64,000 bases of DNA, taken from Bacteroidales bacterium (GTDB taxonomy: Bacteria; Bacteroidota; Bacteroidia; Bacteroidales; UBA12077). Under the pieces are notes generated by a model. The model searched no databases and had not been told where the DNA came from. It saw only the letters and a program-made list of their open reading frames with translations. The DNA lies in NCBI GenBank assembly GCA_021108325.1, contig JAIORB010000080.1:52769-116768 (forward strand), read 5' to 3'. Below, piece by piece: positions 44,031 to 52,376 of this stretch. The position numbers and the translations under genes are program-made. The number at the start of each line of letters is the position of its first letter. The stretch's first letter is position 1.

Positions 44031-44732
44031 TCATTCCATCACATCCCAAATCTTGTTCTTTAATTCAATAATTTCAGGGTTATTCAATGTTCTGATCTTG
44101 TTATTGATAGTAAACTTTTCTTTAATTTTTACAGGAGCTTTGCTAAAAACATATATATCATTTCCAAGTAGTAATGCCTCATCAATATCGTGTGTAACAA
44201 AAATTACAGTACGTTTATCGGTTTGCCATATTTGGCGAAAAGCCTTTATCAGGTTGAGTTTTAGTTTTAAATCAAGAGCCTTAAGAGGTTCGTCCATTAA
44301 GATTAAATTTGAAGGAAATGAAAATGCTCTTGCAATAGCAACACGTTGTTTCATTCCGCCACTTAACTTCGAAGGATAATAATCAGCAAAATTTTCAAGT
44401 TCAACTAATCGAATGTATTTTGCAGCAATCAAATCTTTTTCTTCTTTTGAATATAAATCTTGTAAAACAAAAGCAATATTTTCTTTTGCTGTTTTCCAGG
44501 GAAGAAGCCTGGGTTCCTGAAAAATATAAGAAATTATTTTATCGTTGAATCCTGAAAATTTTCCTGAATCTGCCTTTGTTGTATTACTGATCATATTTAA
44601 TAAGGTTGTTTTTCCACAACCCGAAGGGCCCAGAATACAACTAATAGTATTTTCTTGAAACTCAATATCGAAATCCTGAAAAAGATTTATATCCTGAAAT
44701 GACTTATATAGATTTTCAATTTTAAGTGCCAT
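44031..44732 (-). CDS. ABC transporter ATP-binding protein (NitT/TauT type)
   Basis: A 233-residue ATPase. Walker A GPSGCGKTT is near residues 35-43, the Q-loop is FQEPRLLPW, the signature is LSGGMKQRVAIARA, and Walker B is LILMDEPL followed by a switch histidine in FVTHDIDEA. The QEPRLLPW and MKQR details are typical of the nitrate/sulfonate/taurine (SsuB/TauB) branch. Its start codon lies 2 nt after the permease stop. Confidence 0.92.
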   Translation of the reverse strand: MALKIENLYKSFQDINLFQDFDIEFQENTISCILGPSGCGKTTLLNMISNTTKADSGKFSGFNDKIISYIFQEPRLLPWKTAKENIAFVLQDLYSKEEKDLIAAKYIRLVELENFADYYPSKLSGGMKQRVAIARAFSFPSNLILMDEPLKALDLKLKLNLIKAFRQIWQTDKRTVIFVTHDIDEALLLGNDIYVFSKAPVKIKEKFTINNKIRTLNNPEIIELKNKIWDVME

Positions 44733-44734
44733 GT

Positions 44735-45487
44735 TTACTTCCAGATAACAATTAGTTTTTCTATTCTACGAATAATCATTTCAAACAAATAACTTATAAT
44801 AACAGCAATAATGGTCCATGCTATAACCTCATTTACAATTAAATAGGTTTGTGCTGTTTGCATTAAAGTGCCAATTCCAAATTTAGGCTGACTCAAAACT
44901 TCACCAATAATTATTGCCCTCCATCCAAATCCCATAGCGCTGGATGCTCCCGAAAAAATAAAAGGTGTTATAGCCGGCAAATAAACTTCTTTTACAATTT
45001 TAAGCTGATTAACTTTATAAATACGTGACATCTCAATTAAATCATGATCAACATTTTTTATTCCGTCAATAACATTGGTACAGATAAACGGAAACATAGT
45101 TAAAAATGCAATAAAGACAGCAACCATATCAACCTTGAACCAAATTAAAGCCAAAAGGATTAAAGAAATTACCGGAATTGAACGGATGGTAACAAGAATT
45201 GGTTTTAAAAAAGCATTGAATGATCTGTTAATGCCGGCCAAAACTCCTAACGACACTCCCAGAATAAAAGATATTATAAATCCGATTATTCCACGAAGAA
45301 CTGTAGCACCTACGATTATAATAAAGTTTTTCGAAATAATTAATTTAAAGGTTGCAATAACAGTGGATTCCGGCGAAGGTAAAATCAACTCAGAATTATA
45401 CAGCATAGAAGCTATTTTCCATAAACCAATTAATATCAGTACTGATATAAGAGATATTATTCTGGTTTTAGAAAAAGCATTTTTCAT
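44735..45487 (-). CDS. ABC transporter permease (NitT/TauT type)
   Basis: A 250-residue inner-membrane protein with about six hydrophobic segments and the EAA-like loop EMSRIYKVNQLKIVKEVYLPAI (split: EMSRIYKVNQ then LKIVKEVYLPA) near residues 155-176, which contacts the ATPase. It is the partner of the downstream ATP-binding protein and of the substrate-binding lipoprotein 0.8 kb upstream. Confidence 0.92.
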   Translation of the reverse strand: MKNAFSKTRIISLISVLILIGLWKIASMLYNSELILPSPESTVIATFKLIISKNFIIIVGATVLRGIIGFIISFILGVSLGVLAGINRSFNAFLKPILVTIRSIPVISLILLALIWFKVDMVAVFIAFLTMFPFICTNVIDGIKNVDHDLIEMSRIYKVNQLKIVKEVYLPAITPFIFSGASSAMGFGWRAIIIGEVLSQPKFGIGTLMQTAQTYLIVNEVIAWTIIAVIISYLFEMIIRRIEKLIVIWK

Positions 45488-45578
45488 TCGAAGTAAATAT
45501 AATTTGATCGAAAATTACAAATAAAATTTGGTTTTTAGAAAATCAGGTATGTACAGGGAATAAATAATTTTCAAGAAA

Positions 45579-45971
45579 TTATTTGGTTAGATGGTCGTTA
45601 ATTTTTTTAAGCAGGAAGTCAGGCCTGACAGGTTTAGAAATATAATCATCACAACCAAATTCCATTGCTATGGCTTCATCGTCAGACAAAGCAAAAGCTG
45701 TAAAAGCAATAATCGGAATATTTCTGTTAACACTTCGTATGAATTTTGTTGCTTCTAATCCCCCCATTTCCGGCATTCTGATATCCATTAAAATAACATC
45801 AATATCAGGATTTTTCTTGAAAATATTAACTGCTTCTTCGCCATTTTCAGCATGAAAAATTTTAATCTTGGTTTTTCTCAATGCCATCTCAATGATTACA
45901 TAATTATGTATTTCATCATCAGCAATTAAAATGCTTTTTTTACTCCAATCGTATTTTATTGATGAATTCAT
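45579..45971 (-). CDS. Single-domain response regulator
   Basis: A 130-residue receiver domain with LIADDE near residue 17, phospho-acceptor in VILMDIRMPEMGG, and a conserved lysine in YISKPVR. It lacks an output domain. Its place, between the binding-protein and permease genes of one ABC transporter on the same strand, is unusual. There is no kinase adjacent; the nearest are at 38.6-42.3 kb. Confidence 0.9.
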   Translation of the reverse strand: MNSSIKYDWSKKSILIADDEIHNYVIIEMALRKTKIKIFHAENGEEAVNIFKKNPDIDVILMDIRMPEMGGLEATKFIRSVNRNIPIIAFTAFALSDDEAIAMEFGCDDYISKPVRPDFLLKKINDHLTK

Positions 45972-46062
45972 GTTATTTTAATTTAAAACCTTAAAGGTAT
46001 ACGCTAATTTGAATAAAATATTATAATACAGACTAAATTTAAGAAATATTTATGATTCTTTA

Positions 46063-46305
46063 TTAAGGGAATCTCAAAAAAATCATTTATTTCAAGAAAC
46101 AAATAAACTAAATAAGATGCAAAGCATATTTTTTTGTAATAGCTGTAGCTATTTCATAAAAAATATAACGAAGTCAGATTGCTTAGTTTCTTTGTTCCCA
46201 TAGGGTTATTATAGTTTTTCATCCCGATAGTGTTACAAAAATTCTCATTGTCTTTAAAAAGCTATGAAAATCTTGATGCAAAGGAATTTTTAGAGACTCC
46301 CTTAA
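46063..46305. mobile_element. MITE-like element with terminal inverted repeats
   Basis: The left end TTAAGGGAATCTCAAAAAA (46063-46081) and the complement of the right end (46287-46305) agree at 17 of 19 positions. Inner arms also pair (GAAACAAATAAACTAA near 46096 with TTAGTTTCTTTGTTCC near 46185), giving a long broken hairpin. There is no reading frame. Its right edge abuts the stop codon of the binding-protein gene and it fills the gap in the ABC operon. Confidence 0.6.
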
Positions 46306-47256
46306 TTAAAGGTAAAAATTATTATCAGGAATTTTACCACCGACAATATCAGGATTCATTTCAAAAAAGATTTTCAAATATTCATTTATTTGATTTTTAA
46401 TTTTATTAGCTTCTTCAAAATTAAGGTTAGAACGGGGAATAGATGATTTTGCGACTTCAATATTGGGCAGAATATCATATTTAACAATTAATTTAGCAGC
46501 TTCATCTTTGTTTTTATTTACCCAGTTTGTTGATTGTTTATAGTTTTTCAATATTTCCTGTAACTTATCGGGGTTATTTTTTGCAAATTCAGTTTTAACA
46601 AGCAATGCAGTTTGAGCAATTGGAATATTGTTATTTACCTTTTGCCATTCTTTGTTTAGATCAAAAATAGGATAAACCTTTTTGTTTTTTTGCATAACCA
46701 AACTAACCAATGGCTCTGAAATTACTCCTAAATCGGCCTGCCCGGCAGCAACGGCATTTGCCAAATCAACATGAGTAGGAAAGGAGTAATCTAATTCAAT
46801 ATCTTTTTCCGGATCAATCCCATTTTTAATTAATAGATGTCTAAAAAGAACGTCGGGAGTCATTCCTTTTGCCATTAAGTGAATTCTTTTTCCTTTTAAA
46901 TTATCCCAGCTTTGAATGCTTGTGTCATTTCCAAATAAATACAAAGTTCCCCAAACAGGAATAGCAGCTAGCTGGTATGGAATATTTTTATTATAAAGTA
47001 TAGCTCCCATGGTTGTAGGTAGTATTGCAAAATCAACTTCATTTTCAAGCATTAATTTCCGAACCTGTATAGGTTCATTATAAATTGTTATTTTAATATT
47101 TGCATTGGGTGTATTATTTAAGCCATCAATCATTTTTACCATTCCCATAGCGGATGGTCCCTTTAGTGTAGCGATTTTTATTTTTTGGATTTCTGTTTGT
47201 TGCTTACAAGCTGTAATTGCTAAAAATAAAATAATTATCAAATATATCTTTCTCAT
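46306..47256 (-). CDS. ABC transporter substrate-binding lipoprotein (NitT/TauT, NMT1-like)
   Basis: A 316-residue periplasmic lipoprotein: signal peptide with lipobox LAITAC (C17). The mature part has the type II binding-protein layout with IKIATLKGPSAMGMV at the start and the WDNLKGKRIHL and VAAGQADLGVISEP segments seen in nitrate/sulfonate/thiamine-precursor binders. The solute cannot be named. It is the first gene of the transporter, separated from the permease by a MITE-like element and a response regulator. Confidence 0.88.
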   Translation of the reverse strand: MRKIYLIIILFLAITACKQQTEIQKIKIATLKGPSAMGMVKMIDGLNNTPNANIKITIYNEPIQVRKLMLENEVDFAILPTTMGAILYNKNIPYQLAAIPVWGTLYLFGNDTSIQSWDNLKGKRIHLMAKGMTPDVLFRHLLIKNGIDPEKDIELDYSFPTHVDLANAVAAGQADLGVISEPLVSLVMQKNKKVYPIFDLNKEWQKVNNNIPIAQTALLVKTEFAKNNPDKLQEILKNYKQSTNWVNKNKDEAAKLIVKYDILPNIEVAKSSIPRSNLNFEEANKIKNQINEYLKIFFEMNPDIVGGKIPDNNFYL

Positions 47257-47398
47257 AAGATTAAGTTTAAAAGCAAATCTAATGAAATTTAAATAATGTT
47301 TAGGAACATTAAAAAACTTGTAATATTTATTCTAAATAAAATACTAATTTTAGTATAAGATTAGTTATAATTACTTAAACAAATATCAGGTTAATACG

Positions 47399-49309
47399 AT
47401 GAAAGTAAAAAGTGCATTTTTAATTCCCTATTTCTTTTTGAGTTTTGTATTAAGTGGCTTAGGGCAAAACAAAATTGTTTATTCAGGTAAGGTTATTGAC
47501 AGCAAAGACAATACACCTGTACCATTTTGTAATGTATACATAGAAAATACGAGTATAGGAACAGTTACTAATAACGATGGCGATTTTAGAATATCTATCC
47601 CAGGAAGGGTTTATAATAATTTATGTTTTTCATTTATAGGTTATAAAACAAAGAAAATACCTATGAAGAATTTGTATGGGAAAGACAATATTATTCGATT
47701 AACAAAAGATAAAATTGCTTTAGATGAAGTTATAATTATGCCCGATAGCACACTATTGGGTTTTTTAAGAAAAGCTTATCGGGCAATTGATAAAAATTAC
47801 CCACAATACCCGACAAAAATGGAAGGCTTTTATAGAGAAACAAAATCAACAGCACAAAATGAATATTTATATTTTTCAGAGGCTATTTTAAACGTTTTTA
47901 AGAATTCATATAAGTATGAAAATGATCCGGGACAAATTGAAATAATTGAATCTAGGAAGAAAGATTTTCCCAAATATAGGGAAGTAATCAATGTTAGGTT
48001 TTATGCCGGTGCATTTATTCCTTTAAACATGGATTTTGTTCTTAAAAGGAGCGATTTTATTAATCCTAAACATTTTAACAGATACTTATATCAGCTTACT
48101 AATGTTACTAAATTTGAAGGAAGAACTGTATATGAAATTTCCTTTGATACTAAAAATGATACTTTAAAAGGGAACAAGAAAGGTAAATTTTATCTGGATA
48201 AAAAAACTTTGGCTTTTATAATGGCAGAATTTGAAAGTACGTCAAGAGGAATAAAGGAATATAATTCAAAGAATCCAAATGTGTATGATGGTGTAGAAAG
48301 AAATTATTTTGTTCAATACTATTTTTATCAAAATAAATGGCACTTAAAATATTGCAAAATGTTTGGGACAGGAATTAATACTGCTTCGAATGCAAAATTG
48401 AAATTTGGGACAGAATTCTTAACAACAAGTATTATGGTTGATTCTGTTGAGACTATACCTTATGAAAAACAATTAGGTTACTACGATATATTTCTTGACG
48501 AAGCGCAACCATATGACTCAACCAATTGGAAAGATTTTAATATTATAAAAACGAATAAAGATTTATTATATTCAATTGATCAGGCAAAAGATGTTTATTC
48601 ACAAGAAATACCAGCTCCAAAAGAAAATAAGTTAATCACATTTGCTAAACGACTTAATTTAAATTATGGAGTAAGTGTTTTTCAAAATAAAATGCCAGCA
48701 GGTGAGTATCAGGTTATTTTTGATAATAATTTGATTTTGCAAAACCTTGATAATACAGAATATCATTTAGCTTTAGAAATGGCAATGGCATATCAATTAA
48801 ACAAAAATTATGCTTTAAAATTTTCATCTATGGGATCATTAGATAAAAATATTAATTATGAGTTTTATGGATTAGCATTCGGATATACTAAAAACATAAA
48901 ACAAAAAGGTAGACCCTTATTTTTAAAGGCTGATTTATACGGATATTATGATTCGTATGGACTTGTTTTTGATAAATCATTAAAAAATATTGAATACGGT
49001 AATAAACAAATTTCAGATAATAAACTTGTAACACAAATTGCTCGTGAAAGCTGGGGCATAAGACCGCAATTAAGTCTTTCATATCAGGCAACAAGATTAA
49101 TTGAAATATACTTATCATGTTCATATGGTTTTAATTTAATTTATAATCATAAATTAAAATTTGAAGAGGAATCGGGTTTGTTTAAAAAGACATATAAAGA
49201 AGACATTATTGACGGAACAATAAATTATAATAGTAACCCAATAGATTTAAATACAATTGATATAAATCCATTTATTATAGGCTTTGGATTTAATTTCGGT
49301 TATAATTAG
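47399..49309 (+). CDS. Outer-membrane-associated protein with CarboxypepD-like domain
   Basis: A 636-residue exported protein with a signal peptide (hydrophobic residues 7-22). Residues 27-110 form a carboxypeptidase regulatory-like Ig domain (GKVIDSKDNTPVPFCNVYI ... SFIGYKTKKIP). The long remainder resembles the DUF5686-type proteins of Bacteroidota, with many aromatic beta strands at the C-terminus ending in GFGFNFGYN, which suggests an outer-membrane barrel. Function unknown; it has no TonB plug domain. Confidence 0.78.
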   Translation: MKVKSAFLIPYFFLSFVLSGLGQNKIVYSGKVIDSKDNTPVPFCNVYIENTSIGTVTNNDGDFRISIPGRVYNNLCFSFIGYKTKKIPMKNLYGKDNIIRLTKDKIALDEVIIMPDSTLLGFLRKAYRAIDKNYPQYPTKMEGFYRETKSTAQNEYLYFSEAILNVFKNSYKYENDPGQIEIIESRKKDFPKYREVINVRFYAGAFIPLNMDFVLKRSDFINPKHFNRYLYQLTNVTKFEGRTVYEISFDTKNDTLKGNKKGKFYLDKKTLAFIMAEFESTSRGIKEYNSKNPNVYDGVERNYFVQYYFYQNKWHLKYCKMFGTGINTASNAKLKFGTEFLTTSIMVDSVETIPYEKQLGYYDIFLDEAQPYDSTNWKDFNIIKTNKDLLYSIDQAKDVYSQEIPAPKENKLITFAKRLNLNYGVSVFQNKMPAGEYQVIFDNNLILQNLDNTEYHLALEMAMAYQLNKNYALKFSSMGSLDKNINYEFYGLAFGYTKNIKQKGRPLFLKADLYGYYDSYGLVFDKSLKNIEYGNKQISDNKLVTQIARESWGIRPQLSLSYQATRLIEIYLSCSYGFNLIYNHKLKFEEESGLFKKTYKEDIIDGTINYNSNPIDLNTIDINPFIIGFGFNFGYN

Positions 49310-49370
49310 TAATTTGAAATTTTAAATTTGTTCTTAAAAGTGGTCAACCTTATTTAGGCATTGACCGGCA

Positions 49371-49420
49371 GTAACCAGTAACCAATAACCAGTAACTTTA
49401 AACTCAAAACTCAAAACTTA
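49371..49420. repeat. Short tandem AACCAGT/AACCAAT repeats
   Basis: Units of AGTAACC and ACTCAAA repeat several times (GTAACCAGTAACC, AACTCAAAACTCAAAAC). Low-complexity intergenic DNA before the HydG operon promoter. Confidence 0.5.
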
Positions 49421-49450
49421 GAACTAATATATAAAACCTGACAAATATCA

Positions 49451-49482
49451 TTTGTTGCATAAACAAATACTCCCTATCTTTG
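49451..49482 (+). promoter_or_regulatory. Promoter of the TM1266-TonB-HydG operon
   Basis: TTTG (49451-49454), 20-nt spacer, then TATCTTTG (49475-49482): a full match to the Bacteroidota consensus TTTG-N19-21-TAnnTTTG. The Rex-like site D starts inside the -7 box. Confidence 0.82.
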
Positions 49483-49496
49483 TTAACGAATTAACA
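49481..49496. promoter_or_regulatory. Rex-like operator on the HydG operon promoter
   Basis: TGTTA, spacer ACGAAT, TAACA. With flanks it reads TTGTTAA-CGAA-TTAACAG, the best match of all seven sites to the Rex consensus TTGTTAA-N4-TTAACAA. It overlaps the -7 box and the expected start point, so repression by occlusion is likely. Only a single site is present here. Confidence 0.85.
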
Positions 49497-49578
49497 GTAA
49501 TAACTATTTACTCTTTCTGAGAAACGGATACGTTTCTGTTTCAAGGTTAAAGAATAAATCTAATCCGGAGGAAATCTG

Positions 49579-49842
49579 ATGGAAAAGAGAATTGGAACCG
49601 CACTTATTTTGATAGAAAGCACCGACGTAGTTCAGCAAATGAACGAAATTGCTTTCAAACATTCCAACATTATAATTGGCCGACAAGGTTTGCCACGAAG
49701 CAATGGCCAAAACATTATTTCTCTAGTTCTTGAAGGTACAACAGATGAGATTGGTTCTTTAACCGGTCAGCTTGGACGCTTAAAAGGCATTCAGGTTAAG
49801 TCAGTACTTTTAAAGAACCGAAATAATGAAGAAAATACTTAA
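49579..49842 (+). CDS. TM1266-type putative regulator of the [FeFe]-hydrogenase system
   Basis: An 87-residue ACT-like protein of the family named after Thermotoga TM1266, which recurs beside hydrogenase maturation genes. Typical features are the IGTALILIE start, the IIIGRQGLP turn and the late GRLKGIQVKSVLL strand. GGAGG (49567-49571) lies 7 nt before the ATG, a rare clear Shine-Dalgarno in this window. Its last 17 nt overlap the TonB receptor gene. Its molecular action is unknown; a regulatory role is only presumed in the family name. Confidence 0.88.
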   Translation: MEKRIGTALILIESTDVVQQMNEIAFKHSNIIIGRQGLPRSNGQNIISLVLEGTTDEIGSLTGQLGRLKGIQVKSVLLKNRNNEENT

Positions 49843-52219
49843 ACTTTTATTTTTTCTACTAATCTCTTTTAGCTCACTTGCGCAACAGTATGAGTTCAAG
49901 GGGATTGTAATGGATTCCGAAACTAATGAGAATTTAGGCGGTGTTCATATACAGTTAATCAATCAAAATCAATCTAATAAATATTATTCAATCTCTAATT
50001 TAAAAGGAGAATTTAATATTAAAGGAATTGAAAAAGGTGAATACCAAATTTTAACTTCTTATGTAGCTTATAAAAAATATAAGGAACTTAAATTGATAAA
50101 TTCTGATATTCGGTTTGATCTTCAGTTAGAAAAAGAATTAATTAATCTGGGCGAAGTTATTGTAAGCAGTAGTAGACAAGAGCAAAAGATAAGGGAAGTT
50201 CCTGTTCCTTTGGAAATTGTTGATCAAAAGCAAATTGAGTTATCATCTTCGTTTACAGCTTCCGATATTCTGGCACAGGAACCTGGAGTTGCGTTAAGTC
50301 GCGATGGTGTTTGGGCTACAGGTATTAATATACGAGGTTTAAGTCAGCAACGAATTGTGATGTTAGTTGATGGTAACAGAATTGAGACTGCCACAGATTT
50401 AATGGCTTCAATGTCGTTTTTTGATATGGATGATATTAAACGAATTGAAGTAATAAAAGGAGCATCATCATCGCTTTATGGAACAGGAGCAATGGGAGGT
50501 ATTGTTAATGTAATAACTAATGAAGGTTATTTTAATTCATCTGCATATTTTAATGGCCACTTTAATACAGGATATAGTACTGTTAATGATTTATTTACCA
50601 GAAAACTTGCATTTAACTCAGGGTCAAAAAGATGGTATGTTAGCCTTAGTGGCTTAATGCGTGATGCAAATGATTTAGAAACACCTGAGGGAACATTAAA
50701 TAATAGTCAGTTCGAAGATAAAAGTATTTCTGCAACAGCCGGATTTAAAGTAAAAGATAATCATACCTTAAAATTGAAATACCAATATTTCGATGCCGAC
50801 GATGTTGGTATTCCCGGTGGTGCTGCTTTGCCGGGTCCTTCTACAGCAACCTATACTGATGCAAAACGACAGATGTTTTCTGCTAATTACGAAATTAAAG
50901 ATATTTCAGAATCATTTAAATTATTTAATATTCGATATTTTCATCAATATATTTTGAGAGATGTTGACTTAATTCCGAACATATCAACTGTTACTCCAAC
51001 ATCTATTACAACACCTGAGCTATTTACTCCTAGTGGTGAGCATACAACCGATGGTATTCAAATTCAAAGTGATTGGAGTTTTAGTGAAAGTAATTATTTT
51101 ATTGCTGGAGTAGATATTTGGAGAAGAAAATTAATAACCAGCCGTGAAAAATATATTCGGGTTGATATGTTGGATTCATTAGGGAATATTACGGTAACGA
51201 ATAATATTGAGCGTGGTGAAACTCCAATTCCTGAATCTTGTTTTGGAAGTGCCGGCTTGTATCTTCAAAATGAACAAAAGTTTTTAAATGATGATTTAAA
51301 ATTGATCATAGGTGGCCGTTTGGATGGAATCCGAATTGCAAACGAACAGGCATTTGATTACGATTATTTAATAGTGAATGGTACAAGGAATGATTCGCCA
51401 CCAAATCAGCGAATTACTTTCGATGAGAACGAAGAATACAAAATATCTTGGAGTGCAAATTTGGGTATTTTATATGCACTTACTAATGACATGGATTTAA
51501 GTTTGAATACAGGGAGATCATTTCGTGCACCTTCATTGGAAGAAAGTTTTAAGTATATTGATTTAGGGAACATGGTTCGTTTGGGCGACCCAAACCTTGA
51601 TCCGGAAAAAGGATATTCGATTGATTTAGGATTGCGAATTTGGAAACCAAAATTCAATTTTAAAGTGAATGGTTTTGTCAACTGGCTTTCGGATATGATT
51701 GTCGAAGAATCCGGGGAGTTTATTTATTCTTATACAACAGGCATTGTCGATACAATTCCGGCCTTAATTAATGCAAATGTTGATGAAGCAAGACTTTATG
51801 GTGTTGATTTAAGTTTCCAATATAATTTCTACAAGAATTTTGTTTTACATGGTTCAGGTTCTTTTGTTAGAGGAGAAGATACTAAAAACGAAACTAATTT
51901 ACCTTTAATTCCTCCAATGAATGGTAGATTAGGTTTAAAATACAACTTCCCTAAATATTTTGGAGTGGATTTAATTGCAATCGGATTTGCCGATCAGGAT
52001 AAAGTGGCCGATGGCGAATCAGAAACCAAAGGTTTTGCTCGTTTCGATTTTATGATTCATTCAACTTTAATCAACATTGATTTTGCCAAACTACAATTAT
52101 TTGGAGGTGTGGAAAATATTGGAGATAGGGCTTATGGCAATCACTTGTCAACAAACCGTGGAGCAATTGATATTGAACCAGGCAGAAATTTTTACATAAA
52201 AATGAAGATTTTATTTTAA
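49826..52219 (+). CDS. TonB-dependent outer-membrane receptor
   Basis: A 797-residue receptor: signal peptide (residues 1-19, ending SLAQ), a CarboxypepD-like domain (about 22-105), plug domain (about 120-235, with INIRGLSQQRIVMLVDG and VIKGASSSLYGTGAMGG), then a beta barrel ending in a phenylalanine. It resembles cobalamin and siderophore receptors rather than SusC. Its ATG lies inside the end of the TM1266-type gene and HydG follows, so it is expressed with hydrogenase maturation genes; iron or another metal chelate is a reasonable but unproven cargo. Confidence 0.92.
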   Translation: MKKILKLLFFLLISFSSLAQQYEFKGIVMDSETNENLGGVHIQLINQNQSNKYYSISNLKGEFNIKGIEKGEYQILTSYVAYKKYKELKLINSDIRFDLQLEKELINLGEVIVSSSRQEQKIREVPVPLEIVDQKQIELSSSFTASDILAQEPGVALSRDGVWATGINIRGLSQQRIVMLVDGNRIETATDLMASMSFFDMDDIKRIEVIKGASSSLYGTGAMGGIVNVITNEGYFNSSAYFNGHFNTGYSTVNDLFTRKLAFNSGSKRWYVSLSGLMRDANDLETPEGTLNNSQFEDKSISATAGFKVKDNHTLKLKYQYFDADDVGIPGGAALPGPSTATYTDAKRQMFSANYEIKDISESFKLFNIRYFHQYILRDVDLIPNISTVTPTSITTPELFTPSGEHTTDGIQIQSDWSFSESNYFIAGVDIWRRKLITSREKYIRVDMLDSLGNITVTNNIERGETPIPESCFGSAGLYLQNEQKFLNDDLKLIIGGRLDGIRIANEQAFDYDYLIVNGTRNDSPPNQRITFDENEEYKISWSANLGILYALTNDMDLSLNTGRSFRAPSLEESFKYIDLGNMVRLGDPNLDPEKGYSIDLGLRIWKPKFNFKVNGFVNWLSDMIVEESGEFIYSYTTGIVDTIPALINANVDEARLYGVDLSFQYNFYKNFVLHGSGSFVRGEDTKNETNLPLIPPMNGRLGLKYNFPKYFGVDLIAIGFADQDKVADGESETKGFARFDFMIHSTLINIDFAKLQLFGGVENIGDRAYGNHLSTNRGAIDIEPGRNFYIKMKILF

Positions 52220-52257
52220 CAAATGAAGATATAAATGATGTTTTATTATAAACAAAG

Positions 52258-52349
52258 TTAAACCACAAAGCTCACAAAGTTTTACACAAAGCTTACTAAA
52301 AAATACCCTTTGTGTGCATTGTGCTTTCTTGGTGGTCATTGTGGTAAAA
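52258..52349. repeat. Long imperfect palindrome of ACAAAG/CTTTGTG units
   Basis: Left arm AACCACAAAG...CACAAAG...ACACAAAG and right arm CTTTGTGTG...GTGGT...TTGTGGT form a broken hairpin of about 90 bp. This CACAAAG type is a common extragenic repeat in Bacteroidota. It lies between the receptor gene and hydG and may modulate read-through. Confidence 0.6.
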
Positions 52350-52376
52350 CAGGAAATAAATTAAAAAAACAACTAT

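Noticed and set aside
44002..44379. Plus-strand reading frame of 125 codons
   Set aside because: It is antisense to the clear ABC ATPase gene.
52258..52349. Operator for the hydG gene
   Set aside because: The CACAAAG palindrome looks like a dispersed extragenic repeat and does not resemble the Rex-like sites.
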